A DNA stretch of 64,000 nt from Fusibacter sp. 3D3 (GCF_001748365.1 NZ_BDHH01000005.1:104293-168292), one strand, 5' to 3'; shown: positions 17,438-26,391, numbered from the stretch's first letter. Program-made: numbers and translations. The notes: generated by a model not told the origin, from the letters alone.

Positions 17438-20302
17438 ATGAAGAAGAAAAAACGGGGGAACAAATTAATTGCGTTATTGACGACATTGATTTTGTTGGCA
17501 ACCATGATTCCAGTTGTATCTTTTGCAGGTCCAAATGATATAACTGGACACTGGGCTGAAAATGAAATCAAGGCATGGTTAGCGAGTGGTTTGGCAAGTG
17601 GTTATCCAGACAACACATTTAAACCCGACGCTAACATTAGCAGAGCTGAGTTTATGGCTTTGGTTAATAAAGCATTTTATTTTACTCAAGGCAGAGCAAT
17701 TGATTTTAAGGACGTAAAAGCATCAGATTGGTATTATGATGCTGTGGCAAGGGCTATATCAGCTGGCTATATCAGTGGTTATCCAGATAAGACCATCGCA
17801 CCGAATAACCCTATTACGAGACAAGAAGCCGCTATTATGATCGCCAAGGCTAGAGGACTAACCTTGAACTCACAATCCGTAAGTGGTTTTTCTGATGTTT
17901 CTAGTATTGCTGATTGGAGTAAAGCGTATGTAGGCGCTGTCGTTACAGCGGGTTATATGAAGGGCTATCCAGATGGCACTTTTAGACCTAATGATATTAT
18001 CAGAAGAGGCGAAGCTGTTGTGGCGCTTAATAATACACTAGCAGAAGCTCATGTTGTCTATGATCAAGCGGGTACATATGGACCTGCAACAGGATTAGAA
18101 ACGATAGAGAACAATGTCGTTATCAAAGCAGATGGCGTAATACTTCAGAATTTACACATAACGGGCAATTTGATTGTCTCAGAAGAAGTGGGTTCTGGAG
18201 ATGTTACATTAAACAATTTAACAGTAGATGGCGAAACGTTTATTAGAGGTGGTGGGGCGAACAGTATTCACATTAATGGGGGTCAATATAAAAGCGTCAC
18301 AGTCCAAAAGACTTCCAGTGGAAAGGTCCGTGTGGTTGCCACTAATGTAGATGGCCTTAAGGTTGTTATTTCTGAAAATGCAGCAGGTCAAGGCGTTGTG
18401 TTAGAAGGTAGTTTCGAGAGCGTTCAAGTAAATGCATCAGAAGTTGCAGTCTCAACCCAGGGTGAAACCACTATTGGAGAGATGACTGTTTCGGCTTCAG
18501 CAAAAAATTCTAATATAAACTTAGGTGAAAATACGGTTGTAACAAAAATGAAGATTGACTCAGAGATAAGGATCACAGGAAAAGGGACTATAACTTCGGC
18601 AGAAGTTAGTGTTGAAAATGTTACTTTTGAAACAGCACCAAAAGAGGTGGTTGAAGTGACACCTGGAACGCCTTCTACACCAGCGACACCAAGTGGTAGT
18701 GGTAGCAGTGGTGGTGGCAGCAGTGGTGGCGATGATAGTCCCACTGTAAGTGTGACTGGCGTTGTTGTTTCGCCAACGACGATGGCTTTAACTGTCGGTG
18801 GTAGTACAGGCACTGTAACAGCCGCAGTGACGCCAACCAATGCGACGAATCAATCTGTTACTTGGTCATCCAGTGATACTGGTGTTGCAACCGTCTCAGG
18901 CGGCGTGGTGACACCTGTTGCTCCAGGAACGACCAATGTCATTGCAACTTCTGTATCGAACACGACTTTATCTGCAATTTGTGTGGTGACGGTTACAGCA
19001 GCGTCAAGTACGCCAGCCGTAAGCAGTGTTACCACAACAAAAGATACGTTTACAGTAACTTTTAATCAAAATTTTACATCTATTACAATGCCAAATACGA
19101 TTGTATTTGGGGCTACAACTTATTCTTTTGATGTTTTTAACAATGTGGATTCTAGTCGTTTTGGACATTATGGGTTAATCAGTCAGACTTCTAATTCTGT
19201 GACCATGGCGATACTTGGCAATTTTGGTGATTTAAACACTTATAATTGTAATTTTAAACTCTATACAGGGGACCCTCTCAATCCTACTGTTATAGCTCAA
19301 AGCAATGTGTTTAATTTCGGAAATTGGGCGGATCATGACTCAGATGTTAGCGCATTTATGTATGATAAAGACCAAATTTGGGTCACAGTTGAAGACCAGG
19401 AGATATCAACGTTGCTTGAAAATTTAAGTGCAGATGATATCCAATTATTTGATGGTGCGGGTAATCTCATCACTATCAACTTCCAAGTGGGCTCTGACTA
19501 TGATAGCAATTTACCTGATCATGAATTCTTATTAACACCAATCACAGGTACCTTTGAGGGTGTTTATAAAGTAAGATTTGCCAAAACAGGTTATAATCCA
19601 GACAATGAAATGTTTACAGTTTCAGCAGCACCTGCAGTAGATGCTACAACCCCAAGTGCCATCACACTTGAAGTTGGTAAAGATAATCCAGTAGGTGGTG
19701 TCACAAATGTGTCAATTCCAGTTGCAGGGGGAACAGATACAACAGGTGCAGTTAATGATTGGTCCTTTATGAATGCTGATAGAATCAAATTTACGGTTAC
19801 AGATGTCAATCCTGCGGCTTCAGTGATTACAATTAACAGCAGCCCACACACAAGTGGTGCGGATTACGTGATTGGAACTTCAGTTTCATCCTTAACGGTT
19901 GTCGTTACAACGACTGAAACAGGCAAGACAACAGTAACAAGAACCTTTATGATATCAGTTGCAGAAAATGCAGTTCAGGCAACATCGCCAAGTGCCATTA
20001 CACTTGCAGTTGGCAGTCCAAATCCAGTGGGTGGTGTCACCAACGTTTCAATTCCAGTAGCTGGAGGAACAGATACAACGGGGGCTGTAACCGGATGGGT
20101 CGCAACAACAGCCTCTGCAATTAAAATTACAGTTACGGATTCTGGTTCTGCCGTATCGATGATCCGGATTAATGATTCACCTTATACAAGTGGCGCAGAT
20201 TATGATATTCTTACAACAACACCTCTTGCTGTGGTAGTGGTTACTCGGGAATTGGGTAAGGCAACTGTGGTGAGAAACTTCACAATTTCTGTTTCAGAAT
20301 AA
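17438..20302 (+). CDS. Second S-layer-type SLH protein, paralogue of its neighbour
   Basis: A 954-residue paralogue of the preceding protein with the same order: signal peptide (cleavage near VVSFAGP), three SLH domains, beta-rich stalk, Gly/Ser linker, BID_2 domain and C-terminal repeats. It differs by carrying only two of the about 110-residue repeats (from about 19636 and 19975). It also has a unique module of about 205 residues (bases about 19010-19635) between the BID_2 domain and the repeats, rich in aromatic residues and Asp (HYGLISQTSNS, SAFMYDKDQIWVTVEDQ). SD AAGGAGG precedes the ATG. The pair most likely arose by tandem duplication followed by domain gain and loss. Confidence 0.9.
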   Translation: MKKKKRGNKLIALLTTLILLATMIPVVSFAGPNDITGHWAENEIKAWLASGLASGYPDNTFKPDANISRAEFMALVNKAFYFTQGRAIDFKDVKASDWYYDAVARAISAGYISGYPDKTIAPNNPITRQEAAIMIAKARGLTLNSQSVSGFSDVSSIADWSKAYVGAVVTAGYMKGYPDGTFRPNDIIRRGEAVVALNNTLAEAHVVYDQAGTYGPATGLETIENNVVIKADGVILQNLHITGNLIVSEEVGSGDVTLNNLTVDGETFIRGGGANSIHINGGQYKSVTVQKTSSGKVRVVATNVDGLKVVISENAAGQGVVLEGSFESVQVNASEVAVSTQGETTIGEMTVSASAKNSNINLGENTVVTKMKIDSEIRITGKGTITSAEVSVENVTFETAPKEVVEVTPGTPSTPATPSGSGSSGGGSSGGDDSPTVSVTGVVVSPTTMALTVGGSTGTVTAAVTPTNATNQSVTWSSSDTGVATVSGGVVTPVAPGTTNVIATSVSNTTLSAICVVTVTAASSTPAVSSVTTTKDTFTVTFNQNFTSITMPNTIVFGATTYSFDVFNNVDSSRFGHYGLISQTSNSVTMAILGNFGDLNTYNCNFKLYTGDPLNPTVIAQSNVFNFGNWADHDSDVSAFMYDKDQIWVTVEDQEISTLLENLSADDIQLFDGAGNLITINFQVGSDYDSNLPDHEFLLTPITGTFEGVYKVRFAKTGYNPDNEMFTVSAAPAVDATTPSAITLEVGKDNPVGGVTNVSIPVAGGTDTTGAVNDWSFMNADRIKFTVTDVNPAASVITINSSPHTSGADYVIGTSVSSLTVVVTTTETGKTTVTRTFMISVAENAVQATSPSAITLAVGSPNPVGGVTNVSIPVAGGTDTTGAVTGWVATTASAIKITVTDSGSAVSMIRINDSPYTSGADYDILTTTPLAVVVVTRELGKATVVRNFTISVSE

Positions 20303-20350
20303 AGCGCTAAAGTCAAAGATTTAGTTGAAAATTTCCAGTATAGTACAAGG

Positions 20351-20390
20351 CCTTCAATTGTCCATTTAGACAATTGAAGGTTTTTGTTTT
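20351..20390 (+). terminator. Intrinsic terminator after the second SLH gene
   Basis: A perfect 12-bp stem CCTTCAATTGTC/GACAATTGAAGG is followed by TTTTTGTTTT. Confidence 0.9.
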
Positions 20391-20397
20391 ATATAAT

Positions 20398-20530
20398 CCT
20401 TGGGAAGATGTCCCCCGCTTTTCAAAGTGGGGGTTCATATTCCTAATTCAGAAACTCCCACTGAATGCAATCCGATAGGATTGTGCAAGTGTTACGAAGG
20501 TAGCGAAGCGGACTGAGTATACGCTTTGAT
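20398..20530 (-). repeat. Family A repeat, copy 2 (IS605 right-end-like)
   Basis: A full family A element in the reverse orientation. Read on the minus strand it runs GCGTATACTCAGTCCGCT..., hairpin CAATCC/GGATTG, GTTTCTGAATTAGGAA, then the terminal CCCCCACTTTGAAAAGCGGG hairpin. Copy 3 lies one base away in the same orientation, so the two form a direct tandem pair. Confidence 0.8.
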
Positions 20531-20531
20531 T

Positions 20532-20654
20532 CCTTGGGAAGATGTCCCCCGCTTTTCAAAGTGGGGGTTCATCTTCCTAATTCAGAAACGCCCACTGAAT
20601 GCAATCCGATAGGATTGTGCAAGTGTTACGAAGGTAGCGTAGTGGACTGAGTAT
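20532..20654 (-). repeat. Family A repeat, copy 3 (tandem partner of copy 2)
   Basis: Nearly identical to copy 2 over about 120 bases and in direct repeat with it. It diverges after the GACTGAGTAT end. A further fragment of the same end (GTTACGAAGGTAGC...CGCTTTGAT) occurs at 20690-20730. Confidence 0.8.
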
Positions 20655-20689
20655 GTACCAGAAAATCTTGAAATAAAATGTGGATTTTG

Positions 20690-20730
20690 GTTACGAAGGT
20701 AGCACAGTGAGCTGAGTATACGCTTTGATT
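20690..20730 (-). repeat. Family A fragment
   Basis: About 40 bases matching only the outer end of the family A element (GTTACGAAGGTAGC and GAGTATACGCTTTGAT), without the hairpin end. Confidence 0.65.
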
Positions 20731-20780
20731 TAGTCTTCAATGAGCTTTGGCTTAAAATATGGTATACTCATATAAAAGAG

Positions 20781-20832
20781 ATAGGGTTAGGGTGTCAAAT
20801 CCAAAAGTTGAGCAACCCTCTACCCTATGATG
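20781..20832 (-). repeat. Family B half element (right half)
   Basis: On the minus strand this reads CATCATAGGGTAGAGGGTTG, CTCAACTTTTGG, then TTTGACACCCTAAC. It matches the right half of the full family B element at 55812-55929, with the left half absent. It lies 28 bases upstream of the MBL-fold gene start. Confidence 0.65.
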
Positions 20833-20859
20833 TAAAATTAGAGATGAGTGAGGTGCAAG

Positions 20860-21666
20860 ATGAAACTAAAAGTATTGGTAGATAATAATACGTATATTGA
20901 TGCCTACTACTGCGGAGAACCGGCAGTATCTTATTATATTGAGGATGAAGGGATAAAATTACTATTGGATGTTGGCTATTCCGATTTATTTTTAAAGAAT
21001 GCAGAGGCATTTGGCATCGATTTAAATGAGATTGAGTCCATTGTCATTTCGCATGGACATGATGATCATACCAGAGGTTTAAAGTTCTTTTTTGAATGCG
21101 AAAAAAGGGAAGCAGTGACCGTTATTGCGCATCCAGATGCTTTCAATGAAAAATCTTTTGAAGGCTTGAAGATCTGCTCGCCAATACTCAAGCAAGAACT
21201 CAGTGAGAAATGTAATCTTATCCTGTCACAGAAGCCCATTAAAGTGAGTCCAAACATCACTTTTTTAGGTGAAATTCCACAGACGAATCATTTTGAAAAG
21301 AGTCAATGCATTGGGACACAAATAGTGGATGGCAATTCATTCGATGACTATGTGCTCGATGATACAGCACTTGTTTATAAAAGTGCCCAAGGTATATTCA
21401 TTATCACAGGGTGTTCCCATAGCGGCATTTGTAATATTATAGAATATGCCAAAAATGTAACCGAAGACAATAGAGTGCTCGGTGTGATAGGTGGGTTTCA
21501 CTTATTTGAGGTGAATGAACAAGTACAAGGCACCATCCGTTATTTGAAGCGCAATAATATTGAGCATTTATACCCTTGTCACTGTACGTCGTTTGCTGTA
21601 AAATCAGAAATTCATAAGTTCATCCCTGTGCGAGAAGTGGGAGTGGGGTTAGAGCTAAATTGGTAA
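20860..21666 (+). CDS. MBL-fold metallohydrolase (COG1237-like)
   Basis: A 268-residue cytosolic metallo-beta-lactamase-fold protein. The metal motif is SHGHDDHTRG; further ligands lie in GCSHSGICNI and in the C-terminal YPCHCTSF. The arrangement, with the GCSHxG segment and a late His-Cys-His, resembles the COG1237 group named after dihydropterin ribofuranosyl-aminobenzene phosphate synthase. That activity is established for archaeal methanopterin synthesis and should not be assumed here. The ATG at 20860 is chosen over GTG 20848 because GTGAGGTG sits just ahead of it. The gene is flanked by repeat elements on both sides. Confidence 0.75.
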   Translation: MKLKVLVDNNTYIDAYYCGEPAVSYYIEDEGIKLLLDVGYSDLFLKNAEAFGIDLNEIESIVISHGHDDHTRGLKFFFECEKREAVTVIAHPDAFNEKSFEGLKICSPILKQELSEKCNLILSQKPIKVSPNITFLGEIPQTNHFEKSQCIGTQIVDGNSFDDYVLDDTALVYKSAQGIFIITGCSHSGICNIIEYAKNVTEDNRVLGVIGGFHLFEVNEQVQGTIRYLKRNNIEHLYPCHCTSFAVKSEIHKFIPVREVGVGLELNW

Positions 21667-21672
21667 AGCGCA

Positions 21673-21806
21673 ATCAAAGCGTATACTCAGTCCGCTACGC
21701 TACCTTCGTAACCCTTACGCAATCCGTTAGGATTGCATTCAGTGGGAGTTTCTGAATTAGGAATATGAACCCCCACTTTGAGAAGTGGAGGACATCTCCC
21801 CAAGGG
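21673..21806 (+). repeat. Family A repeat, copy 4 (IS605 right-end-like)
   Basis: A full-length forward-oriented copy beginning 6 bases after the MBL gene stop. It has GCGTATACTCAGTCCGCT, the hairpin CAATCC-GTTA-GGATTG, GAGTTTCTGAATTAGGAA and the terminal CCCCCACTTTGAGAAGTGG hairpin. The hairpin loop and flanks (CCGTTAGG) are shared with the genuine IS right end at 594-609. Confidence 0.8.
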
Positions 21807-21816
21807 TTATACTATT

Positions 21817-21887
21817 GCCCCTGTCTCAATGATTCCGGTCAGCGCCCTTGCATTGCTGCGGATAACCTGCATCATTGAGATGGGGGC
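21817..21887 (+). repeat. Family C hairpin element, copy 1
   Basis: A long hairpin. The arms GCCCCTGTCTCAATGAT and ATCATTGAGATGGGGGC pair over about 15 bp and enclose a core GGTCAGCGCCCTTGCATTGC followed by TGCGGATAACC. The core recurs, inverted, in copy 2 at 22004-22078, with quite different arms. No gene or T-run is associated. Confidence 0.75.
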
Positions 21888-22003
21888 TGTTGTGTGAGAA
21901 AGAATTTATGATCAATAATCTACATAGAACGGTGCTTTTAATATCACATGCCAATATGTCAATAAAATATTTTATTGTAAGATCTTGGTCCTAAAAACCA
22001 CAA

Positions 22004-22078
22004 AAGCCCCAATCCCCATGCGACAGGTCATCCGCAGCGTAGCGAGGACGCTGGCCTATAGCATGGGGATTGGGGCTT
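22004..22078 (-). repeat. Family C hairpin element, copy 2
   Basis: The inverse-oriented partner of copy 1. Its arms AAGCCCCAATCCCCATGC and GCATGGGGATTGGGGCTT form a perfect 18-bp stem. On the minus strand the core reads GGCCAGCGTCCTCGCTACGC then TGCGGATGACC, matching copy 1 at most positions. It lies between copy 1 and the miaB promoter. The rest of the 494-base gap (21888-22003) shows no gene. Confidence 0.75.
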
Positions 22079-22102
22079 AATTGTAAACAAAAATCCACAA
22101 AG

Positions 22103-22131
22103 TTTAATTGAGAATTGAAATCTGTTATAAT
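22103..22131 (+). promoter_or_regulatory. Extended -10 promoter of miaB
   Basis: TTTAAT (22103-22108), a 17-base spacer, and TATAAT (22126-22131) with TG one base upstream of the -10. It lies 30 bases before the miaB ATG. Confidence 0.6.
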
Positions 22132-22160
22132 AATAGGGAACGATTTTTAGGAGGATTGAA

Positions 22161-23606
22161 ATGTCAAAAAGGGAAACACTTAATTTGGTTTCTGTAGAGG
22201 AACTGTTAAATAAAAATGATGAAGTGATTCGTAATATTAGAGAGATCAACGATCAATTTCATAGAGAAGAAGGTAAGCAGAAGAAGGCTATTATAGTCAC
22301 CTACGGTTGTCAGATGAATGAGCATGACTCTGAAAAACTAGATGCCATGATTCAAGATATGGGCTATAGCGTCGTCAAGAAGATCGATCAAGCGGATTTG
22401 GTCATTTTCAATACGTGCTGTGTCCGTGAAAATGCAGAGTTTAAAGTTTATGGCAACTTAGGACGCATCAAACATTTAAAAGAAACGAAAAAGGACTTAG
22501 TCCTAGCGGTTTGTGGCTGTATGATGCAGCAACCGCATGTGGTTGAAGCTATCAAGAAACAATATAAATACGTGGATCTCGTATTTGGAACGCATAATCT
22601 TCATAACTTCCCATCGCTCCTTGAAGAAACGCTTTCCTCTCATAAACAAGTGGTTGAAGTGTGGGCAAATGAAGGGGATGTGATAGAGGGGCTTGCCATA
22701 AATCGCAAAAAAGACATCAAAGCTTATGTCAATATCATGTATGGATGTGACAATTTTTGTGCGTATTGCATCGTACCCTATACAAGAGGTCGAGAGCGTT
22801 CTAGAGTGCCAGAAGATATTCTTGATGAAATAAAAGGGCTTGTTGATGGTGGCGTGAAAGAGGTTATCTTACTGGGCCAAAACGTAAACTCCTATGGCAA
22901 AACGCTTGAAAGTCCAATGGATTTTGCAGACTTAATGAGAAAAGTAAACGATATCGAAGGGATTGAGCGCATTCGCTTTATGACCTCACATCCTAAAGAT
23001 ATCTCCGATAAATTGCTAGAAACCATGGCTGAATGCGAGCATATTTGCGAGTATTTACATTTGCCAATTCAAGCAGGCAGTAATCGGATCTTAAAAGCGA
23101 TGAATCGTAAGTATACGAGAGAACAGTATCTTGGAATTGTAGATAAAGCTCGAAAATTGATGCCAGAGGTGTCTATTTCCACTGATTTAATCATTGGTTT
23201 TCCTGGTGAGACAAAAGAAGACTTCGAAGAGACGTTATCTTTAATGAAAGAAGTCAAATTCGATTCAGCGTTCACCTATATTTACTCTAAGCGTACGGGG
23301 ACACCAGCAGCGTTGATAGAACCTCAGATCGATGAAGCCGAAAAACACCGCCGAATGACGGAACTGCTAGAAATGTTTAACCCGATGGTTAATGAAAAAA
23401 TTAAAAGTTACCAAGATGAAATCCTAGAAGTTCTTGTGGAAGGCGCTTCTAAATCAACAGATCAGATTTTAATGGGTAGAACGCGTCAACATGTTACGGT
23501 TAACTTTGAGGGCGATCTTTCACTCACGGGTAAGCTTGTGAGAGTCAAAGCGACTCAGCCAAGGCGATTTTCAATATTTGGCGAACTCGTTGAAGTGATC
23601 AGATAA
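22161..23606 (+). CDS. miaB: tRNA-2-methylthio-N6-dimethylallyladenosine synthase MiaB
   Basis: A 481-residue radical-SAM methylthiotransferase, slightly longer than average because of an N-terminal extension of about 45 residues. The UPF0004 domain supplies the auxiliary [4Fe-4S] cysteines (TYGCQMNEHDSEK, FNTCCVREN, AVCGCMMQ). The radical SAM cluster is MYGCDNFCAYCIVPYTRGRE, and a TRAM domain ends the protein (VLVEGASK to VRVKATQPRR). It adds the methylthio group to i6A37 made by MiaA, whose gene is part of the same block. GGAGG precedes the ATG. Confidence 0.95.
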   Translation: MSKRETLNLVSVEELLNKNDEVIRNIREINDQFHREEGKQKKAIIVTYGCQMNEHDSEKLDAMIQDMGYSVVKKIDQADLVIFNTCCVRENAEFKVYGNLGRIKHLKETKKDLVLAVCGCMMQQPHVVEAIKKQYKYVDLVFGTHNLHNFPSLLEETLSSHKQVVEVWANEGDVIEGLAINRKKDIKAYVNIMYGCDNFCAYCIVPYTRGRERSRVPEDILDEIKGLVDGGVKEVILLGQNVNSYGKTLESPMDFADLMRKVNDIEGIERIRFMTSHPKDISDKLLETMAECEHICEYLHLPIQAGSNRILKAMNRKYTREQYLGIVDKARKLMPEVSISTDLIIGFPGETKEDFEETLSLMKEVKFDSAFTYIYSKRTGTPAALIEPQIDEAEKHRRMTELLEMFNPMVNEKIKSYQDEILEVLVEGASKSTDQILMGRTRQHVTVNFEGDLSLTGKLVRVKATQPRRFSIFGELVEVIR

Positions 23607-23690
23607 CGGATAAACAAAGTGCAAAAGCAAGCAGGCGAGTAAAAAGCATAATTTAAAACATCTGTAGAACGTGAGTAGGGGGCGCAACAC

Positions 23691-26387
23691 ATGAGCACAA
23701 TCAATAAAGAGAAATTGACGCCAATGATGCGTCAATATTTTGAAATCAAAGAACAATATGAAGACTACATTTTATTTTATCGCTTAGGCGATTTTTATGA
23801 AATGTTTTTTGACGATGCTGTCGTTGCATCAAAAGCACTTGAAATTACTTTGACAGGCAGAAACTGTGGCCTTGAAGAACGCGCGCCATTATGTGGGATT
23901 CCTTATCATGCAATGGACGTCTATCTCAAAAAGCTTGTTGAAAAAGGGTTTAAAGTAGCCATATGCGAACAAGTAGAGGACCCTGCACTTGCAAAGGGGA
24001 TTGTCAAAAGAGAAGTCATCAGAGTTATAACACCTGGAACGGTCATTGATCCAGACATGCTTGATGCCACAGAAAATAACTATATTGCTGCTATTTCGGT
24101 TAATGACCAGAAATTTGGGCTCGCTTATTGTGATATCACCACAGGGACTTTTAAAACAACAGAAATATTAGAAGTAGAACGTCTTATTGACGAAATCCTA
24201 AAAATAGAGCCCAGTGAGATCATCATTAATATACAAACTGGAATTGACAAGGCCCTTGAGAAGGCATTGATCGATCAAGATATGATCTTATCACCTTATT
24301 ATGCACACGCATTTGGCGATGAAAACGCGCATAAAGTCATTTCAAGGATCTTTAAAGTATTTTCAGTGGAAAGTATAGGTCTGAATGATTTTCCCGTGGC
24401 ACTTTCGGCCACAGGTGCATTGCTTTCCTATATTGAGGAAACGGCGAAGACGCCTTTAAATCATCTTCATAAAATCGAAATTTATCACGATTCCAATTTT
24501 ATGATTTTAGATAAATACACGCGCCGCAACTTGGAACTGGTGGAAACCATGAGAAGCAAGGAGAAAAAAGGGTCTTTGCTCTGGGTTTTGGATAAGACCG
24601 CAACCGCTATGGGCGCAAGGAAATTAAAGGCGTGGATAGAAGAGCCCTTAATTCAAATTGAAGCCATTAAAATGAGACATCAAACCGTTGCGGTTTTAGT
24701 GGAAGACTTATTGCTTAGAAGTGATTTAAGAGAATATATGAAGCAAATTTATGATCTTGAACGCTTAACCAGTAAACTCGTCTATGGCAATATCAATCCG
24801 AGGGATCTCGTAGCCCTTAAAAATTCACTCTTTGTTATACCTGAAATCAAGATAAGACTTGAAGCCATGGAAGAAGGCCTCCTGAAGACGATCTATGATG
24901 ATATAGATAGCCTTGAAGACATTTATCAGTTGATTGAAGGTGCCATCGTAGAGGAGCCGCCATACACCTTAAAAGATGGTGGTGTGATAAAGACGACATA
25001 CAACGCAGAACTTGAAAAGCTTAGAGATGCGGTACTCAACGGGAAACAGTGGATTTTAGATATCGAAAATAAGGAAAAAGAAAGAACAGGCATTAAGACA
25101 CTCAAAATCGGTTTTAATAAAGTGTTCGGTTACTATATTGAAATTTCAAGAGGGAGTGCAAAACTTGCTCCAGAACATTACATTAGAAAGCAGACACTTG
25201 CAAATGCGGAAAGGTATATCACACCAGAGCTCAAAGAGATCGAAGAAACCGTTTTGCATGCGGAAGAAAAGATCGGGAGACTTGAGAGTGAACTTTTCAG
25301 TGCGCTTAAACAAGAAATTATGGTCGAGATCAAGCGCATTCAGAAGACCGCGTATGCTGTGGCATCACTGGATGCACTGGTATCCTTTGCAGAGGTCAGC
25401 TATCGCTATGGCTATGTGATGCCCAAAATATCTAAAAAGCAAGTGATCAACATCAAAAATGGACGTCATCCTGTAATCGAGCGCATCTTTAACGATGAAT
25501 TGTTCATCCCAAATGATACCCTACTCGATCAAGATGCACATCAGTTTTATATTATTACGGGTCCTAATATGGCGGGTAAATCTACTTACTTAAGACAAGT
25601 TGCGTTGATCACCTTGATGGCTCAAATCGGTTGTTTTGTACCAGCGGATAAAGCTGAGATCGGTATCGTGGATCGCATTTTCACAAGAGTTGGCGCTTCA
25701 GATGACCTCTCACAAGGTCAGAGTACTTTTATGGTGGAGATGAATGAACTTGCAAACATACTCAACAATGCATCTCCAAGAGCCTTGATCATACTAGATG
25801 AAATTGGTAGAGGCACAAGTACTTATGATGGTCTCAGCATCGCATGGAGCGTAGTGGAGTATATTTCAAAGCTCAAGACGAAGGCTTTGTTTGCCACACA
25901 TTATCACGAACTGACGGAACTTGAAGGCAAGCTTCATGGTGTCTGTAACTTTAGAATATCGGTTAAAGAAGCAAAAGATGATATTTTATTCCTCCGAAAA
26001 ATTGAACGCGGTGGCGCAAATCAAAGTTTTGGGATACAAGTGGCCAAGCTCGCTGGCGTACCAAAACCCGTGATTGAGAGGGCAAAAGAAATTTTAGCCA
26101 AACTGGAAGTCAATGATATCAACAACAATATTCATAATTTGAATGCTGTCGATAGGACAAGTGATTTTAAAGACGATTCAAATGTTAATACAAAAGATGG
26201 TCATAATGGCGACTCAAAAGAGGGTCAAATAGAGGTGAGAGCACAACTAAGTCCCCTGAAAAGTGCTTATGCAATAGATGAGGCTCTGTTTAAATACCTT
26301 GAAAATATAGACGTTGAGCAACTAACGCCTATAGAGTCCATGAATACACTCTATCAAATCGTCCATCAGTTTAAAAACAGGAAGTGA
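23691..26387 (+). CDS. mutS: DNA mismatch repair protein MutS
   Basis: An 898-residue mismatch-recognition ATPase. The N-terminal mismatch-binding Phe-x-Glu is in LGDFYEMFFDDA. The connector, lever and clamp domains follow. The ATPase domain has Walker A GPNMAGKST (residues about 624-632), signature DDLSQGQSTFMVEM, Walker B LIILDEIGRGTST and the ATHYHEL switch. The C-terminal tail is longer than usual, with a low-complexity Asp/Asn/Gly-rich linker (bases about 26110-26230) before the final helices. It binds mismatches as a dimer and recruits MutL, encoded 4 bases downstream. It begins 84 bases after miaB, with AGGGGGCG ahead of the ATG. Confidence 0.97.
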   Translation: MSTINKEKLTPMMRQYFEIKEQYEDYILFYRLGDFYEMFFDDAVVASKALEITLTGRNCGLEERAPLCGIPYHAMDVYLKKLVEKGFKVAICEQVEDPALAKGIVKREVIRVITPGTVIDPDMLDATENNYIAAISVNDQKFGLAYCDITTGTFKTTEILEVERLIDEILKIEPSEIIINIQTGIDKALEKALIDQDMILSPYYAHAFGDENAHKVISRIFKVFSVESIGLNDFPVALSATGALLSYIEETAKTPLNHLHKIEIYHDSNFMILDKYTRRNLELVETMRSKEKKGSLLWVLDKTATAMGARKLKAWIEEPLIQIEAIKMRHQTVAVLVEDLLLRSDLREYMKQIYDLERLTSKLVYGNINPRDLVALKNSLFVIPEIKIRLEAMEEGLLKTIYDDIDSLEDIYQLIEGAIVEEPPYTLKDGGVIKTTYNAELEKLRDAVLNGKQWILDIENKEKERTGIKTLKIGFNKVFGYYIEISRGSAKLAPEHYIRKQTLANAERYITPELKEIEETVLHAEEKIGRLESELFSALKQEIMVEIKRIQKTAYAVASLDALVSFAEVSYRYGYVMPKISKKQVINIKNGRHPVIERIFNDELFIPNDTLLDQDAHQFYIITGPNMAGKSTYLRQVALITLMAQIGCFVPADKAEIGIVDRIFTRVGASDDLSQGQSTFMVEMNELANILNNASPRALIILDEIGRGTSTYDGLSIAWSVVEYISKLKTKALFATHYHELTELEGKLHGVCNFRISVKEAKDDILFLRKIERGGANQSFGIQVAKLAGVPKPVIERAKEILAKLEVNDINNNIHNLNAVDRTSDFKDDSNVNTKDGHNGDSKEGQIEVRAQLSPLKSAYAIDEALFKYLENIDVEQLTPIESMNTLYQIVHQFKNRK

Positions 26388-26391
26388 TCAA

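Noticed and set aside
20398-20730. Closely spaced family A repeats considered as a CRISPR-like array
   Set aside because: The units are 130 bp with no regular unique spacers, and no cas gene is present.
20860-21666. Naming the MBL gene as a methanopterin-pathway synthase
   Set aside because: That activity belongs to archaeal relatives; the motif pattern alone does not support it in a Firmicute.
25138-25419. A 93-codon frame overlapping mutS (and similar frames inside mutL and miaA)
   Set aside because: It is wholly inside a strongly conserved gene in another frame, has arginine/lysine-rich composition and no ribosome binding site.
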